From Cytobacillus oceanisediminis 2691 (GTDB lineage Bacteria > Bacillota > Bacilli > Bacillales > Cytobacillaceae), in contig NZ_CP015507.1 in NCBI RefSeq assembly GCF_000294775.2, positions 248,001 to 312,000 on the forward strand: DNA of 64,000 nt, written 5' to 3'. The translations under genes were made by a program, and so were the position numbers. The notes beneath the pieces are model-generated. The model was not told where the DNA came from. It searched no databases and was given only the letters and a program-made list of their open reading frames with translations. Shown here piece by piece: positions 17,621 to 25,966 of the stretch; position 1 is the stretch's first letter, and each line of letters opens with the position of its first letter.

Positions 17621-18745
17621 ATGCATATTAAAATTAACCATTCTGTGTTGTCTGATGCTTTAAAAAAGGTAGAGAAGGTAGTAAACGCCAAACACAATAT
17701 CCCTATATTACAAGGAATCTACATGGAAGCTACTAATGAAGAACTTATTTTTATAGGTTCTGACAGTAATGAATCATTCCGCTTTCACGTACCTGTTGAT
17801 GGTGAAAACGTTGAGGTATATGAGCCAGGGAAAACGGTATTGCCTAAACAAGTGACCGAAACCGTAAAAAGATTCAAGAAGGACATTACCTTAAAGCTTG
17901 ATGGTTTTACTCTCCTTCTGCAATCAGGCCGGTCTAAGTTTAATTTGAATACGTTTGACCCTGAAGAGTTTCCAAAGTTACCCGACTTTGCTATTGAAGA
18001 ATCTACCCTGTTCTTAAAGGGCACTGATCTTAGCAATCTAATCAAGAAAACGGGATTTGCTGCGGCTGATTCTGAAATACGCCCTATATTAACCGGTGTA
18101 TGCCTAGACCTTTCTGGAGATTGTATGCAAATGGTTTGTACCGATTCTCACCGGTTGGGTAAAGTCCAGGTGAGAAACACTTCAGATAGGGATTTAAAGT
18201 TTGTTATTCCTGCGAAATCGCTTGATAAGCTGAATAAAACATTTGATTTACAGGAGGATGTCCATATCTATTGTGAATCAGAAAACCAGCTCATCTTTAG
18301 AAGTGGTTCCTTGGTGTTCTATTGTCGTTTGTTAGAAGGCACCTACCCTGATACTTCCCGTCTCATTCCGCAAGATTTTAAAGCGGAAATGAAGATTAAT
18401 CGGAAAGTGTTCCTGGATGAAATTGAAATAATCCGCGGGATTGCTAATAATGCAGACAATGGACAAGGTGGAGTAATTAAACTTCATGTAAACGGAGCAG
18501 CAACTATTTCTTCTTATACCGCTCAAACAGGCAAAGGTGAATCGGTTGTAGATTATGAGTCTTTAGAAGGCGAAGATAATTTCACGATTAGCTTTTCGGG
18601 AAAATACATTGTTGATGCTTTAAAAGCCATCGATGACGAATTCATAAGTTTCAAGTTCAACGGAGAAATGAGACCTTTCTTGTTAACTCCATGTGAATCT
18701 GAGTATGAAGAGCTTCAGCTGGTCTTACCAGTTAGAACACAGTAA
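17621..18745 (+). CDS. dnaN-like: DNA polymerase III beta (sliding clamp)-like protein
   Basis: 374 aa from the ATG at 17621, which has TGGAGG nine bases upstream; a longer frame from 17543 runs through the terminator and is rejected. Three-domain clamp features: KVEKVVNAKHNIPILQGIYME at the N-terminus, VCTDSHRLGKVQV mid-protein, and a C-terminus QLVLPVRTQ like the clamp end MLPIRTY. Near the usual 378 aa. It should be a ring that tethers polymerase or other partners to DNA. A plasmid-encoded clamp beside a Rad52-like protein and a ubiquitin-like trio suggests a dedicated replication/repair module, by analogy with clamp modification elsewhere, which is inference. Confidence 0.9.
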   Translation: MHIKINHSVLSDALKKVEKVVNAKHNIPILQGIYMEATNEELIFIGSDSNESFRFHVPVDGENVEVYEPGKTVLPKQVTETVKRFKKDITLKLDGFTLLLQSGRSKFNLNTFDPEEFPKLPDFAIEESTLFLKGTDLSNLIKKTGFAAADSEIRPILTGVCLDLSGDCMQMVCTDSHRLGKVQVRNTSDRDLKFVIPAKSLDKLNKTFDLQEDVHIYCESENQLIFRSGSLVFYCRLLEGTYPDTSRLIPQDFKAEMKINRKVFLDEIEIIRGIANNADNGQGGVIKLHVNGAATISSYTAQTGKGESVVDYESLEGEDNFTISFSGKYIVDALKAIDDEFISFKFNGEMRPFLLTPCESEYEELQLVLPVRTQ

Positions 18746-18789
18746 GGAGCGGAGAGTTATCTCCCTCCTTTTCGAATGGGGGAATTAAT

Positions 18790-19134
18790 TTGAAGATTGA
18801 CTTTCATAAAGTAGAAAAACTTTTGGAGCCTTATAAGCAAATTAAAAAGCAAACCTCTGAAAAGAAAGAGGAAGGAGTAGCCAAAGTCATTCAATATGTA
18901 TGGAATCATACTCCTACCAAAAAGGTGGATTTTGATTCTTTTAATCTAAACGGAGGTCTTAGAGCTTTTTATGAGTTTTATTTCCTCCCCCACTACGATG
19001 ATGAAATGACACAGGCAGATTTAGTCGCTATTAAAGACAATCTATGGGAGATTAACGCTGCCTGGGATGACTTGATCTATTCATTAACCAAATGTAATAA
19101 CAAGGTTTATGAGAATGAAGATGATTTCATTTAA
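18790..19134 (+). CDS. Unknown protein X1 of the Rad52-DnaN-E2-JAB-E1 operon
   Basis: 114 aa, TTG start with GGGGGA upstream. Mostly helical with an acidic C-terminus (YENEDDFI). No membrane segment, no C-terminal Gly-Gly, so it is not an obvious ubiquitin-like modifier. Conserved position between the clamp and E2-like gene suggests a partner or substrate. Not recognised. Confidence 0.7.
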   Translation: MKIDFHKVEKLLEPYKQIKKQTSEKKEEGVAKVIQYVWNHTPTKKVDFDSFNLNGGLRAFYEFYFLPHYDDEMTQADLVAIKDNLWEINAAWDDLIYSLTKCNNKVYENEDDFI

Positions 19135-19146
19135 GGAGGAATTGGC

Positions 19147-19689
19147 ATGAGAATGTTATTAGATGCAGAAGAAAAATACGCTTACGATGAATCAATAAGC
19201 AATTTTCTTACATTAAAGATTTGGCACGATTTAGGGGTTAATGTGAAAGAATTTCCGGAATACATTGTGTATCCAGGTGGTTATGATGGTTCATCTTTCG
19301 AGATTCTAGAAGCTGGATTAAAAGCACTTTATCCAACATTCAGACAGCTGGATTATGAAGATGAACACAAACTAGAAACCATTACTAAAGAATCTAATAT
19401 TTCTTCTACTCCTGAGCGGCTATATTTATTAAACAATGATAAGGTTCAAAAGCTACTAGATACGGGTGAGATAGATAAGCTAAAAAAGCCATTATCCAAA
19501 CTTTACGGAGATCTTACTGAATTTGATATGAGTTTCCATAAGGAATATGGATTGGTCTTGGCAATTTATTTTACAAGTGTATTTTTTGAAGCGGCTGAGG
19601 CAGTGGCTAGAATTACTAGATTAGTAGAGGATTTATATATACAAATTGAGGGTGTGACAGATAATGGATTATGTTATCAAGCTATCTGA
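19147..19689 (+). CDS. Unknown protein X2 of the same operon
   Basis: 180 aa, ATG with AAGGAGG ten bases upstream. Acidic, mixed alpha/beta, with an aromatic-rich YIVYPGGYDGSSFEILE segment. It overlaps the start of the E2-like gene by 26 bp, so translation is coupled and stoichiometry may be linked. No recognised domain and no C-terminal Gly-Gly. Could be a modifier, adaptor or substrate of the E1/E2/JAB enzymes. Confidence 0.7.
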   Translation: MRMLLDAEEKYAYDESISNFLTLKIWHDLGVNVKEFPEYIVYPGGYDGSSFEILEAGLKALYPTFRQLDYEDEHKLETITKESNISSTPERLYLLNNDKVQKLLDTGEIDKLKKPLSKLYGDLTEFDMSFHKEYGLVLAIYFTSVFFEAAEAVARITRLVEDLYIQIEGVTDNGLCYQAI

Positions 19690-20371
19690 CAAAATTGATG
19701 ACTATGAAGGTTATGTAGAGGTTCTGCGATTATCTGACCGTTTTGATGGAAAGACAGAAAGCTTGGACAAGATGGTGAAAATAGAAAACCGTCTCATCCA
19801 GGATTTATATAAAATGACTCTATCAGATTTAATCCGGATCTTATCGGAATCTAGTGCAGGTGGAGAAAACATTTCAACTCCTATTTTACCGCAAAATTGC
19901 ATAAAGCATGTATGGGTGAATCGAGCTGCTAAACAGCATGAAGTATACATTGAGATACCGAAAAGGCGGTGGGATATTACCTATCATTCTCAGGCTTTTG
20001 AGAAGGTGGGATTCCCAAGGATGATTTTTAAATACTCAGTGTCTGACACTCAAGTAACCCTATCTAACATTGTAGCAGTGCAAGAGCAAGGGATACTAAC
20101 TGATGAAACCCCTTTATTTCTGTTTCCTTTTTCAAATGTGAACACAGATACAAAGGTATGTATGGGTGGAAATGAACTCCCTCCTATTAAAACTCTATCT
20201 CAGTTAAGTACTTTTCATAATATCTTTTTTGCGGCACCGTTCGGGGATGACTATGGGTCAAAGACGTCTAATGGAAAAACAATACGAGAGCTTTTTACCG
20301 TACTTAAGGACAACGATTTTAACGATGAATGGCTTGTTCCTTTAAAAGAGTCTATACTTGGAAATTTTTAA
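19664..20371 (+). CDS. Prokaryotic E2-like (family D / PRTRC-B-like) protein
   Basis: 235 aa, close to the size of PRTRC protein B. The pattern PLFLFPFSNVNTDTKVCMGG followed by a helix and NIFFAAPFGDD resembles the E2-like fold protein of PRTRC cassettes. Two cysteines are visible: one in NCIKHVWVN and one in KVCMGG, which sits where a catalytic site could be. Linked in order to a JAMM peptidase and a ThiF-like E1, it would transfer or position a ubiquitin-like modifier. The family call is by similarity to memory of the fold and by context; catalytic competence is uncertain. Confidence 0.65.
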   Translation: MDYVIKLSDKIDDYEGYVEVLRLSDRFDGKTESLDKMVKIENRLIQDLYKMTLSDLIRILSESSAGGENISTPILPQNCIKHVWVNRAAKQHEVYIEIPKRRWDITYHSQAFEKVGFPRMIFKYSVSDTQVTLSNIVAVQEQGILTDETPLFLFPFSNVNTDTKVCMGGNELPPIKTLSQLSTFHNIFFAAPFGDDYGSKTSNGKTIRELFTVLKDNDFNDEWLVPLKESILGNF

Positions 20372-20396
20372 AAAAACTAATTGGAGGAAATAAACA

Positions 20397-21392
20397 ATGA
20401 CAAAGGTAGAACAAACTGATATTTTTAGCATGTTTGATATTGAGGATGAGGCAGTAATTAAGCTTGAAGCTGCAAAAGCAGCCGCCGTAAAAAAGCGAGA
20501 AGAACAAATCGAAAAATTAAGGAAATCAAATGAGGAAAAGAAAGAGGCCAAAGCTTCTACACCAGCTGCTCCAAAAAAGGATCCATTTAAAGTCCTGGTT
20601 GATACCATTGTTCGCTATGCGGGTATGGACTTGCCAGTTACCAACTATTTCTCAATAGAAGAGCTAGAAAATGGACTTCCGACTAAAAAGAAGAAAAAAG
20701 ATGATGATGGAGAAGAATCAGCATTTGAGGCGATTTCTGAAAATGCTCTCAGAAAGAAATTAGAAGATGACTTTCCTGAGCTTGTGGCCAACTTTACTCA
20801 ACTTGTATACATTGAGAAGAAAAACATTATTGTACCCGTACTTTCTGCAAAGAAGAAAGGTATGGTGGATTGTAAGGAGACCTCTGCATCTGCAGAGGTT
20901 TCTTCCTGTTCAAAGAAAAAGAAAATTCCCTTTCACATATTGGCTGATTTTATCGTAGTAGCCAAAGATTTTTCTAGTAAGTTTGGAACGGAGGTTCATG
21001 CTGACATCTACATTGACAGGGACACAGGAACATTTATGTTAGATATTCCTAAGCAAGTGGTTAACCCTGTGCTTTGCTCAATCGATGATGATAATGCATG
21101 GCTTTATGTTGAGAAATATGGTGATAGAAACTTAATAAAAGTAATGGAGATCCATTCTCATCATGTAATGCCGGCTATCCCCTCTCCAGTGGATGATGCT
21201 AACGAAAGGTCCCCTATCCTTTATGCCATTGTTGGCCGCTTGGATAAATTTTTTCCGGATTTAATCGTAAGAACATTTAACAAGGAGACTCAAAAACACT
21301 TTAATATTAATCCCTCTAATGTTTTTGAAAACCCGGTATTTGATGATTATGCGACTTATCTTAGTGATATTTCAAATGTGGAGGTAGAGTAA
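20397..21392 (+). CDS. JAB/JAMM metalloprotease-domain protein (PRTRC-A-like)
   Basis: 331 aa. A basic/acidic coiled-coil N-terminus (about 15-60), a central region with Lys-rich insert (about 95-110), then a JAB domain containing HSHHVMPAIPSPVDD at 253-266. This is an exact JAMM pattern H-x-H-x7-S-x2-D (H253, H255, S263, D266), predicting a zinc isopeptidase/deconjugase. The usual PRTRC-A protein is shorter, so the N-terminal extension is unusual. ATG start with TGGAGG upstream; next gene starts two bases after the stop. Confidence 0.82.
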   Translation: MTKVEQTDIFSMFDIEDEAVIKLEAAKAAAVKKREEQIEKLRKSNEEKKEAKASTPAAPKKDPFKVLVDTIVRYAGMDLPVTNYFSIEELENGLPTKKKKKDDDGEESAFEAISENALRKKLEDDFPELVANFTQLVYIEKKNIIVPVLSAKKKGMVDCKETSASAEVSSCSKKKKIPFHILADFIVVAKDFSSKFGTEVHADIYIDRDTGTFMLDIPKQVVNPVLCSIDDDNAWLYVEKYGDRNLIKVMEIHSHHVMPAIPSPVDDANERSPILYAIVGRLDKFFPDLIVRTFNKETQKHFNINPSNVFENPVFDDYATYLSDISNVEVE

Positions 21393-21393
21393 T

Positions 21394-22239
21394 ATGCCAA
21401 AAATATCTGTGGACTTTACAAAAGGAAAACGTCTTTTCACTCATATTGTGTTAGTTGGAGCGGGAGGAAATGGAGGTTATGTCATTCAGCAAGTAGCTCA
21501 AATGCTCAATATCTTTGATGTGTGGGGCAAAATGGTGATTGCTGATTATGACCATTATGAAGAAAAAAACCTAGCTAACCAGCTTTGTTTACGCCAAGAT
21601 TTAGGAAGGAACAAAGCAGAAATATTAGCTAAACGTTATCGCTCAGCTTACCAGGTAAACATTGAAACATATAGCGCTAGTTATATTGAGAATGTTGAAA
21701 CCTTAGACAACTTATTTAATACAGACTATGAAGGTTGTCATGGCTGGAGTACATCATATGTACCAATCTTAATCTCTTGTGTTGATAACAATTTCTCTAG
21801 AAGGGTATTCCATGAATACTTTGAAAAAGTAGATAATCTTTTATATATCGATATTGGGAATGAGGAAGCCCAGGTTCCCAATGACTTCCGTATCCGGTCA
21901 AAAGATGCCTGGACAGAAGAAGAGTTGGAAACTTATGAACGATCAGGCTTTACGGGTCAATTGGTATGTGGCCTTAAAATTAATGGGAATGTAATTTCTG
22001 AGCCAGTTGCTTCTGTATTTCCTGATATTTTAGAAGACCAGGATGAAATTGCCCCGTCCGAACTTTCATGTACTGAACTTGCTGCTTCTAATCCGCAGAG
22101 AGTGATAACTAATCGTTACTCAGCTCTAGCAGCATCCACAGTATTGAATGAAATATTCGAATTAGGAACATTATCTACCCATAAGATATTTTATCATTCT
22201 AAGAAAGGATATATGAGAAGTGAGCCGATAACTCAATAA
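21394..22239 (+). CDS. ThiF/E1-like adenylyltransferase (PRTRC-ThiF-like)
   Basis: 281 aa. Rossmann ATP-binding motif GAGGNGG at residues 22-28, the E1 signature DYDHYEEKNLANQ (DxD..E..NLxxQ) and RNKAEILAKRY, then ILISCVDNNFSRR. A conserved-looking SELSCTELAA segment may hold the acceptor cysteine. E1-type enzymes adenylate the C-terminus of a ubiquitin-like protein. It is the last gene before a strong terminator. A small Gly-Gly modifier (PRTRC-C equivalent) is not visible in the operon. Confidence 0.85.
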   Translation: MPKISVDFTKGKRLFTHIVLVGAGGNGGYVIQQVAQMLNIFDVWGKMVIADYDHYEEKNLANQLCLRQDLGRNKAEILAKRYRSAYQVNIETYSASYIENVETLDNLFNTDYEGCHGWSTSYVPILISCVDNNFSRRVFHEYFEKVDNLLYIDIGNEEAQVPNDFRIRSKDAWTEEELETYERSGFTGQLVCGLKINGNVISEPVASVFPDILEDQDEIAPSELSCTELAASNPQRVITNRYSALAASTVLNEIFELGTLSTHKIFYHSKKGYMRSEPITQ

Positions 22240-22256
22240 AATAAATTAATTTTTAT

Positions 22257-22341
22257 AAGACCATCATTTTTTAGATGGTCTTTTTTGTACTTCGAAAAGA
22301 AGATATGTAAAGACCAAGCAGAGGCAATCTGCTTGGTCTTG
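22257..22341. terminator. Tandem terminators between convergent operons
   Basis: AAGACCATC/GATGGTCTT with six T (22257-22288) serves the plus-strand operon; AAGACCAAGCAGA/TCTGCTTGGTCTT (about 22309-22337) is symmetrical and serves the minus-strand gene that ends at 22346. Confidence 0.85.
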
Positions 22342-22345
22342 TTTA

Positions 22346-23197
22346 TTAGTTGTATTGAAAGAAACTGTCTACTTGAGCTAAGTTAACTGTAAGTTTATCT
22401 CTATCAAGAGTATTCATAACAACTGCTCTAGTAACTATTTGATCTAAAAGATTGTCCTGCTCTAAATCAGTTAGGCTAGTTTTTATTGAAATATTCAGGA
22501 AAAGACCTTTTTCGCTATCCCCGATATCAACAGCCAAAACTGTTACTTCTCCTATTTTGTCTAATCCTCTATAATCTGAATTTATAATCTCCCAAACTTC
22601 ACTTAAACTATTTACTGCAGTTAAACTAAGATAGTTCTGAGGATTAATAAAGGTAATGTCATCTAGAGAAGCCATAATGCCTTTGTGTTGAGACTTATAA
22701 AAATGTATACCTCTTTTATTAGCCTCGTCTTTAAAAGCCCATAATGCCCCTAAACAAGCCGTATTTAAGGATATATCCATCAGGGTAGGGTAAACACCCT
22801 CATATTCAATTACCATCCATTTGATCATCTCTCTAAGGCTATCCATGGTTATTACTTCTTCTAGGTTATTATTTGAGCCGACTCGGAGCATATCGGGGAT
22901 TTGTTGCGCTATTACCCCTTCTGCTTGTTTAAACCAATCATCCTCAAAGTTCGATTCGCTGTTTTGCATTAATTCCATTGCCATAAAGTAACCATTAAAT
23001 ATTTGTGATTGAATTCCTGCAAATAGCATATTCTCCATCTTCTCTACTTTGTCATGCTGCACGTATTGTAATAATCTATTTTTATAGAACTCATAGATTG
23101 TTGCTAAATCAATATTGAACTCTTGATTATTCTGTTGGTGGGCTTTTAATTTCTTTTGTGTGTATTCATAAATATTAATCTCAGTGGTTTGTGTCAT
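22346..23197 (-). CDS. Unknown soluble protein of lipoprotein operon
   Basis: 283 aa, acidic, alpha-helical N-terminal half with LATIYEFYKNRLLQYV, and a C-terminal beta-rich part. No signal peptide, membrane segment or recognised motif. ATG with AAGGAG. It is the last of three minus-strand genes behind the attenuator at 24471-24530. Confidence 0.6.
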   Translation of the reverse strand: MTQTTEINIYEYTQKKLKAHQQNNQEFNIDLATIYEFYKNRLLQYVQHDKVEKMENMLFAGIQSQIFNGYFMAMELMQNSESNFEDDWFKQAEGVIAQQIPDMLRVGSNNNLEEVITMDSLREMIKWMVIEYEGVYPTLMDISLNTACLGALWAFKDEANKRGIHFYKSQHKGIMASLDDITFINPQNYLSLTAVNSLSEVWEIINSDYRGLDKIGEVTVLAVDIGDSEKGLFLNISIKTSLTDLEQDNLLDQIVTRAVVMNTLDRDKLTVNLAQVDSFFQYN

Positions 23198-23218
23198 CTA
23201 AATTCTCCTTTGTAAGTA

Positions 23219-23869
23219 TTATGAAGCATTATCCTGAACTTCATATGGAGGTGAAGGACTATCATCAGCATATTTCCAGACTCCATTTTCCTTTTGAATT
23301 ATGGATATAAAATACTCCTCCCCGTTTGTTGTTAAAACCTTACGATAAAAACTCCCTTCATTTTTAAGCCGGTTAAAAGTAACATTTGTTAATGTGTAGC
23401 TTTCGCCATTAATATTTTGTTTTAGATACAGGTCCTGTAATGAAGAAAATACAGTTACAGCATCATCCTTAGAAGGTAAAGATTCCTTTACTGACTCAGT
23501 TCCATATTGTAAAAGGAATTCATAATAGTTTTCCGGAGAAAGTTGCACTGTGTAGAATTTATACAATGCGTCTGCGACAAATTTTGAAAACTCTGCAGCA
23601 TCCTTATACTCTTCTAAATTTTTGTAGTCTAGATTTTCAACTTCTTTTAAGGTATCTAACTCATTTTCATAGACTACCTCATTAACTGGTCTCTCCATAT
23701 CTTTGTATATTTTCTCTTGTTCTTCTTTTTCTTTGCTATCCTTAAGTTCACCTTGCTTCTTTTCTTCTTTTAGAGCTTCAATTCTTTTTGATTCTTTATC
23801 GAATAAACCACCGCATCCAGTTAACAGCATAGAACTAGATAGAATTAGAGAAATAGCTTTAACTTTCAT
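23219..23869 (-). CDS. Lipoprotein, unknown function
   Basis: 216 aa. Type II signal peptide with lipobox LLTGC (Cys at residue 19), a highly charged Lys/Glu linker (about 25-60) and a C-terminal NTF2/TcpC-like looking domain (YKFYTVQLSPENYYEFLLQY ... SFYRKVLTTNGEEYFISI). It should be anchored on the outer face of the membrane. Its start overlaps the previous stop by 4 bases. A conjugation surface role is possible but unproven. Confidence 0.75.
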   Translation of the reverse strand: MKVKAISLILSSSMLLTGCGGLFDKESKRIEALKEEKKQGELKDSKEKEEQEKIYKDMERPVNEVVYENELDTLKEVENLDYKNLEEYKDAAEFSKFVADALYKFYTVQLSPENYYEFLLQYGTESVKESLPSKDDAVTVFSSLQDLYLKQNINGESYTLTNVTFNRLKNEGSFYRKVLTTNGEEYFISIIQKENGVWKYADDSPSPPYEVQDNAS

Positions 23870-24450
23870 CTTAAGGTCCCTTCTGTCAAAAGCTTCTTTT
23901 CTTTAGTAGTAAGATAATTTATTAGTTCTGCGCTATGTAAAGCAGAGATGTCACTCACTGCAGATGTGACAAGTTTAGGTATATCTGTTATTTTCATTTG
24001 GTTATTGCTAGGTGTTACTGGTACTTTTAAATGCTTTTCTAAACAATATGAAAGAGTTTTAAGATGATCTCTATCAATACTAGTTGGTAGTGATATGCTT
24101 TCTAATTTTCTAATTCCAAATAAGTTGATGCAGACAATAATCGATTTTAAAGTAATCAAGCCTGGATCTAAGATTAAGCTAAATATCTTCGAATTATCTT
24201 TGTACCATTGGTCTATCAAAGTTTTTAAAATTGGATGTGAATGTATACTAAGCTGTTCTTTTTTACTATTAATTTCAATATAGTTACTAATCTGCTCATT
24301 CTTAAGAACTTCCGATAAGTATAAAGATTTTTGTTTGTTAAAAGGTATAGATAATACATCATTGGAATTATTGAAATCAAAATCTCCTTCTCCTATTAAG
24401 ACTGCTTTGGAGAAATCTAATAGGTTTCTAGCAACTTGCTTATCTTCCAA
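23866..24450 (-). CDS. Unknown protein, first gene of lipoprotein operon
   Basis: 194 aa from a TTG at 24450 with AAAGGAG eight bases upstream. A longer in-frame reading from 24552 would pass through the leader terminator, so I reject it. Product is soluble, helix-rich, no known motif. Confidence 0.6.
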   Translation of the reverse strand: MEDKQVARNLLDFSKAVLIGEGDFDFNNSNDVLSIPFNKQKSLYLSEVLKNEQISNYIEINSKKEQLSIHSHPILKTLIDQWYKDNSKIFSLILDPGLITLKSIIVCINLFGIRKLESISLPTSIDRDHLKTLSYCLEKHLKVPVTPSNNQMKITDIPKLVTSAVSDISALHSAELINYLTTKEKKLLTEGTLR

Positions 24451-24470
24451 CGCCACAGCTCCTTTCCCAT

Positions 24471-24530
24471 AAAAAAAAGCACTCCAGAATAAAACCATCT
24501 CCGATAAAAGATAGTTTTTCTGGGTGCTTC
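24471..24530 (-). promoter_or_regulatory. Leader attenuator before lipoprotein operon
   Basis: Minus strand: AAGCACCCAGAA pairs with TTCTGGAGTGCTT, then eight T; a small GGGAAGCACCC element overlaps the 5' arm. A TATAAT box lies upstream near 24555. Confidence 0.6.
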
Positions 24531-24575
24531 CCATTGTTGTTTTTGTTTCCACAATTATACACTTAATTTTGAAGC

Positions 24576-25448
24576 CTATTCAAGTTCTTTTTGGGTATAG
24601 GTTCCTTCGACTATCTGTTTCAGATAGTATGATGCAGTATTTTCTTCAATTCCTAATTCGGCGGCTATTAGCTGGATTGGTACTTTTTTAGAATAAAGAT
24701 CAAATGCGATAGCTCTTCGAATTATAGTAAGAGTTAAAGCTGGAGATCCTTCAGGGAGGTAATCACGAGATATTGCTCTTAAATGACTTTGCATGGACAT
24801 TACCTGTATAGGTCCAGTTACGTTCTCTCCGTGATGTTTTGTCGTAAATACATACTCGCTGCCATTAAAAAAAGTGGAGTAAAAGTACTCATGGAAGTAC
24901 GCCACTTCAGATCCCTGGAGGGTAATGGTTCTATTTTTCAATTGAATTTCAACTATATCTTTATTTGCGTTATCTTTAACTTTATCCTTGGTAAATCCAA
25001 ACTCAGCCATCTTTAAGCCTTTAGTGGCCAATAAAAACAATACTTTTCTAAGCGGCGAATATTCATCATTAAGCAGAACTAGATCAAGTACTTTTAGAAT
25101 TTCGTGAAATTGAATGTGCACAGTTGGCTTTTCTTTTACAACAAACCTCTTGATTTTGACTGCAGGATCAACACTTAAAGGTACTTTGTCAGTTTCCCAA
25201 AAATAGTTAAACATAGTCTTTAAAATGGCAAGTTCTTTATTTATTGTCGAGATACTTTTTTCTCTTATATCACGTTGATACTCTAAGTATTTGATTATGT
25301 CTGAAGAGGTAATTTGAAAAGGTTCCTTATTCTCCGGATATTTATCTTTAATAAAGGCAAAAAATTGGTTTATAACCTTTTCGTAGCTATTTACTGTTTC
25401 CTCACTATACCCTTTATTTTCGATATGCTTAATAAATCCGTAAGGCAT
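24576..25448 (-). CDS. Tyrosine recombinase/integrase-like protein, catalytically doubtful
   Basis: 290 aa. N-terminal SAM-like core-binding domain (YSEETVNSYEKVINQFFAFI ... STINKELAILKTMFNYFWE) and C-terminal catalytic fold. In the catalytic domain the first Arg position reads LATKGLKMAEF (Lys instead of Arg), the box II region reads LTIIRRAIAFDLYSKKVP (Arg present, His lost), and a Tyr pair is at TASYYL. The degenerate catalytic set suggests a DNA-binding or resolution-deficient homologue, as seen on other large Bacillus plasmids. Confidence 0.7.
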   Translation of the reverse strand: MPYGFIKHIENKGYSEETVNSYEKVINQFFAFIKDKYPENKEPFQITSSDIIKYLEYQRDIREKSISTINKELAILKTMFNYFWETDKVPLSVDPAVKIKRFVVKEKPTVHIQFHEILKVLDLVLLNDEYSPLRKVLFLLATKGLKMAEFGFTKDKVKDNANKDIVEIQLKNRTITLQGSEVAYFHEYFYSTFFNGSEYVFTTKHHGENVTGPIQVMSMQSHLRAISRDYLPEGSPALTLTIIRRAIAFDLYSKKVPIQLIAAELGIEENTASYYLKQIVEGTYTQKELE

Positions 25449-25786
25449 TCATTCTCCCCTCCTAATATCAGACCTTTATATTTCCTATATTATACTAGAT
25501 TATATGTTCGTATCTTCCTTAAAAACTAAAAAACTGCCAATTTTAAGTGGTTTTTTGTTGTAATTTACTACCGCAAATTTTAGACTCACCTTAACTACTC
25601 AGTGGTTTTGAAACCTAACTTTTTTAGAGTTCAGTTGTACCCTGTATTTTATTTATTTTTCAAACCAAGAACGCAGCTAAGGTTTAACAAAAACCCATTA
25701 GAAATACAATAATAATGACTAAAAAAAAGCTCATCCCAGTAAATATTTTACTGAATGAGCTTTAATAGCTTTAGGAGATATTGAAC
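25449..25786. other. Intergenic region upstream of integrase-like gene
   Basis: AT-rich and without a credible ORF. Contains a weak hairpin near 25530-25556 and the terminator at 25720-25765. Confidence 0.4.
25720..25765 (-). terminator. Terminator after small membrane peptide
   Basis: Minus strand AAAGCTCATTCAGTAAA pairs with TACTGGGATGAGCTTT, followed by a run of T. Confidence 0.8.
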
Positions 25787-25900
25787 TTACCAATTAATGA
25801 TTGTCCTGGCGATAGCTGCAAGCAGAGTTACTGCGGTTGCAGCCACCACCACTTTATCAATTGTTCTAACTGTTTTCTCTTTAAAATTATATGTTAACAC
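25787..25900 (-). CDS. Small membrane peptide (37 aa)
   Basis: GTG at 25900 preceded by GGGGTGGGG; 37 codons: basic N-terminus then one hydrophobic helix (VVVAATAVTLLAAIARTII). It is too short for default gene callers but has a ribosome binding site and its own terminator. Holin-like or toxin-like peptide is possible; no antisense partner is seen. Confidence 0.5.
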   Translation of the reverse strand: MLTYNFKEKTVRTIDKVVVAATAVTLLAAIARTIINW

Positions 25901-25966
25901 TCTGCCCCACCCCTTATGAACAACTTTAGTAAACCTATTATAAAACATATGTTCGGATATTTCAAT

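Noticed and set aside
18790..19134. Ubiquitin-like modifier identity for X1
   Set aside because: Predicted helical and lacks a C-terminal Gly-Gly; kept as unknown.
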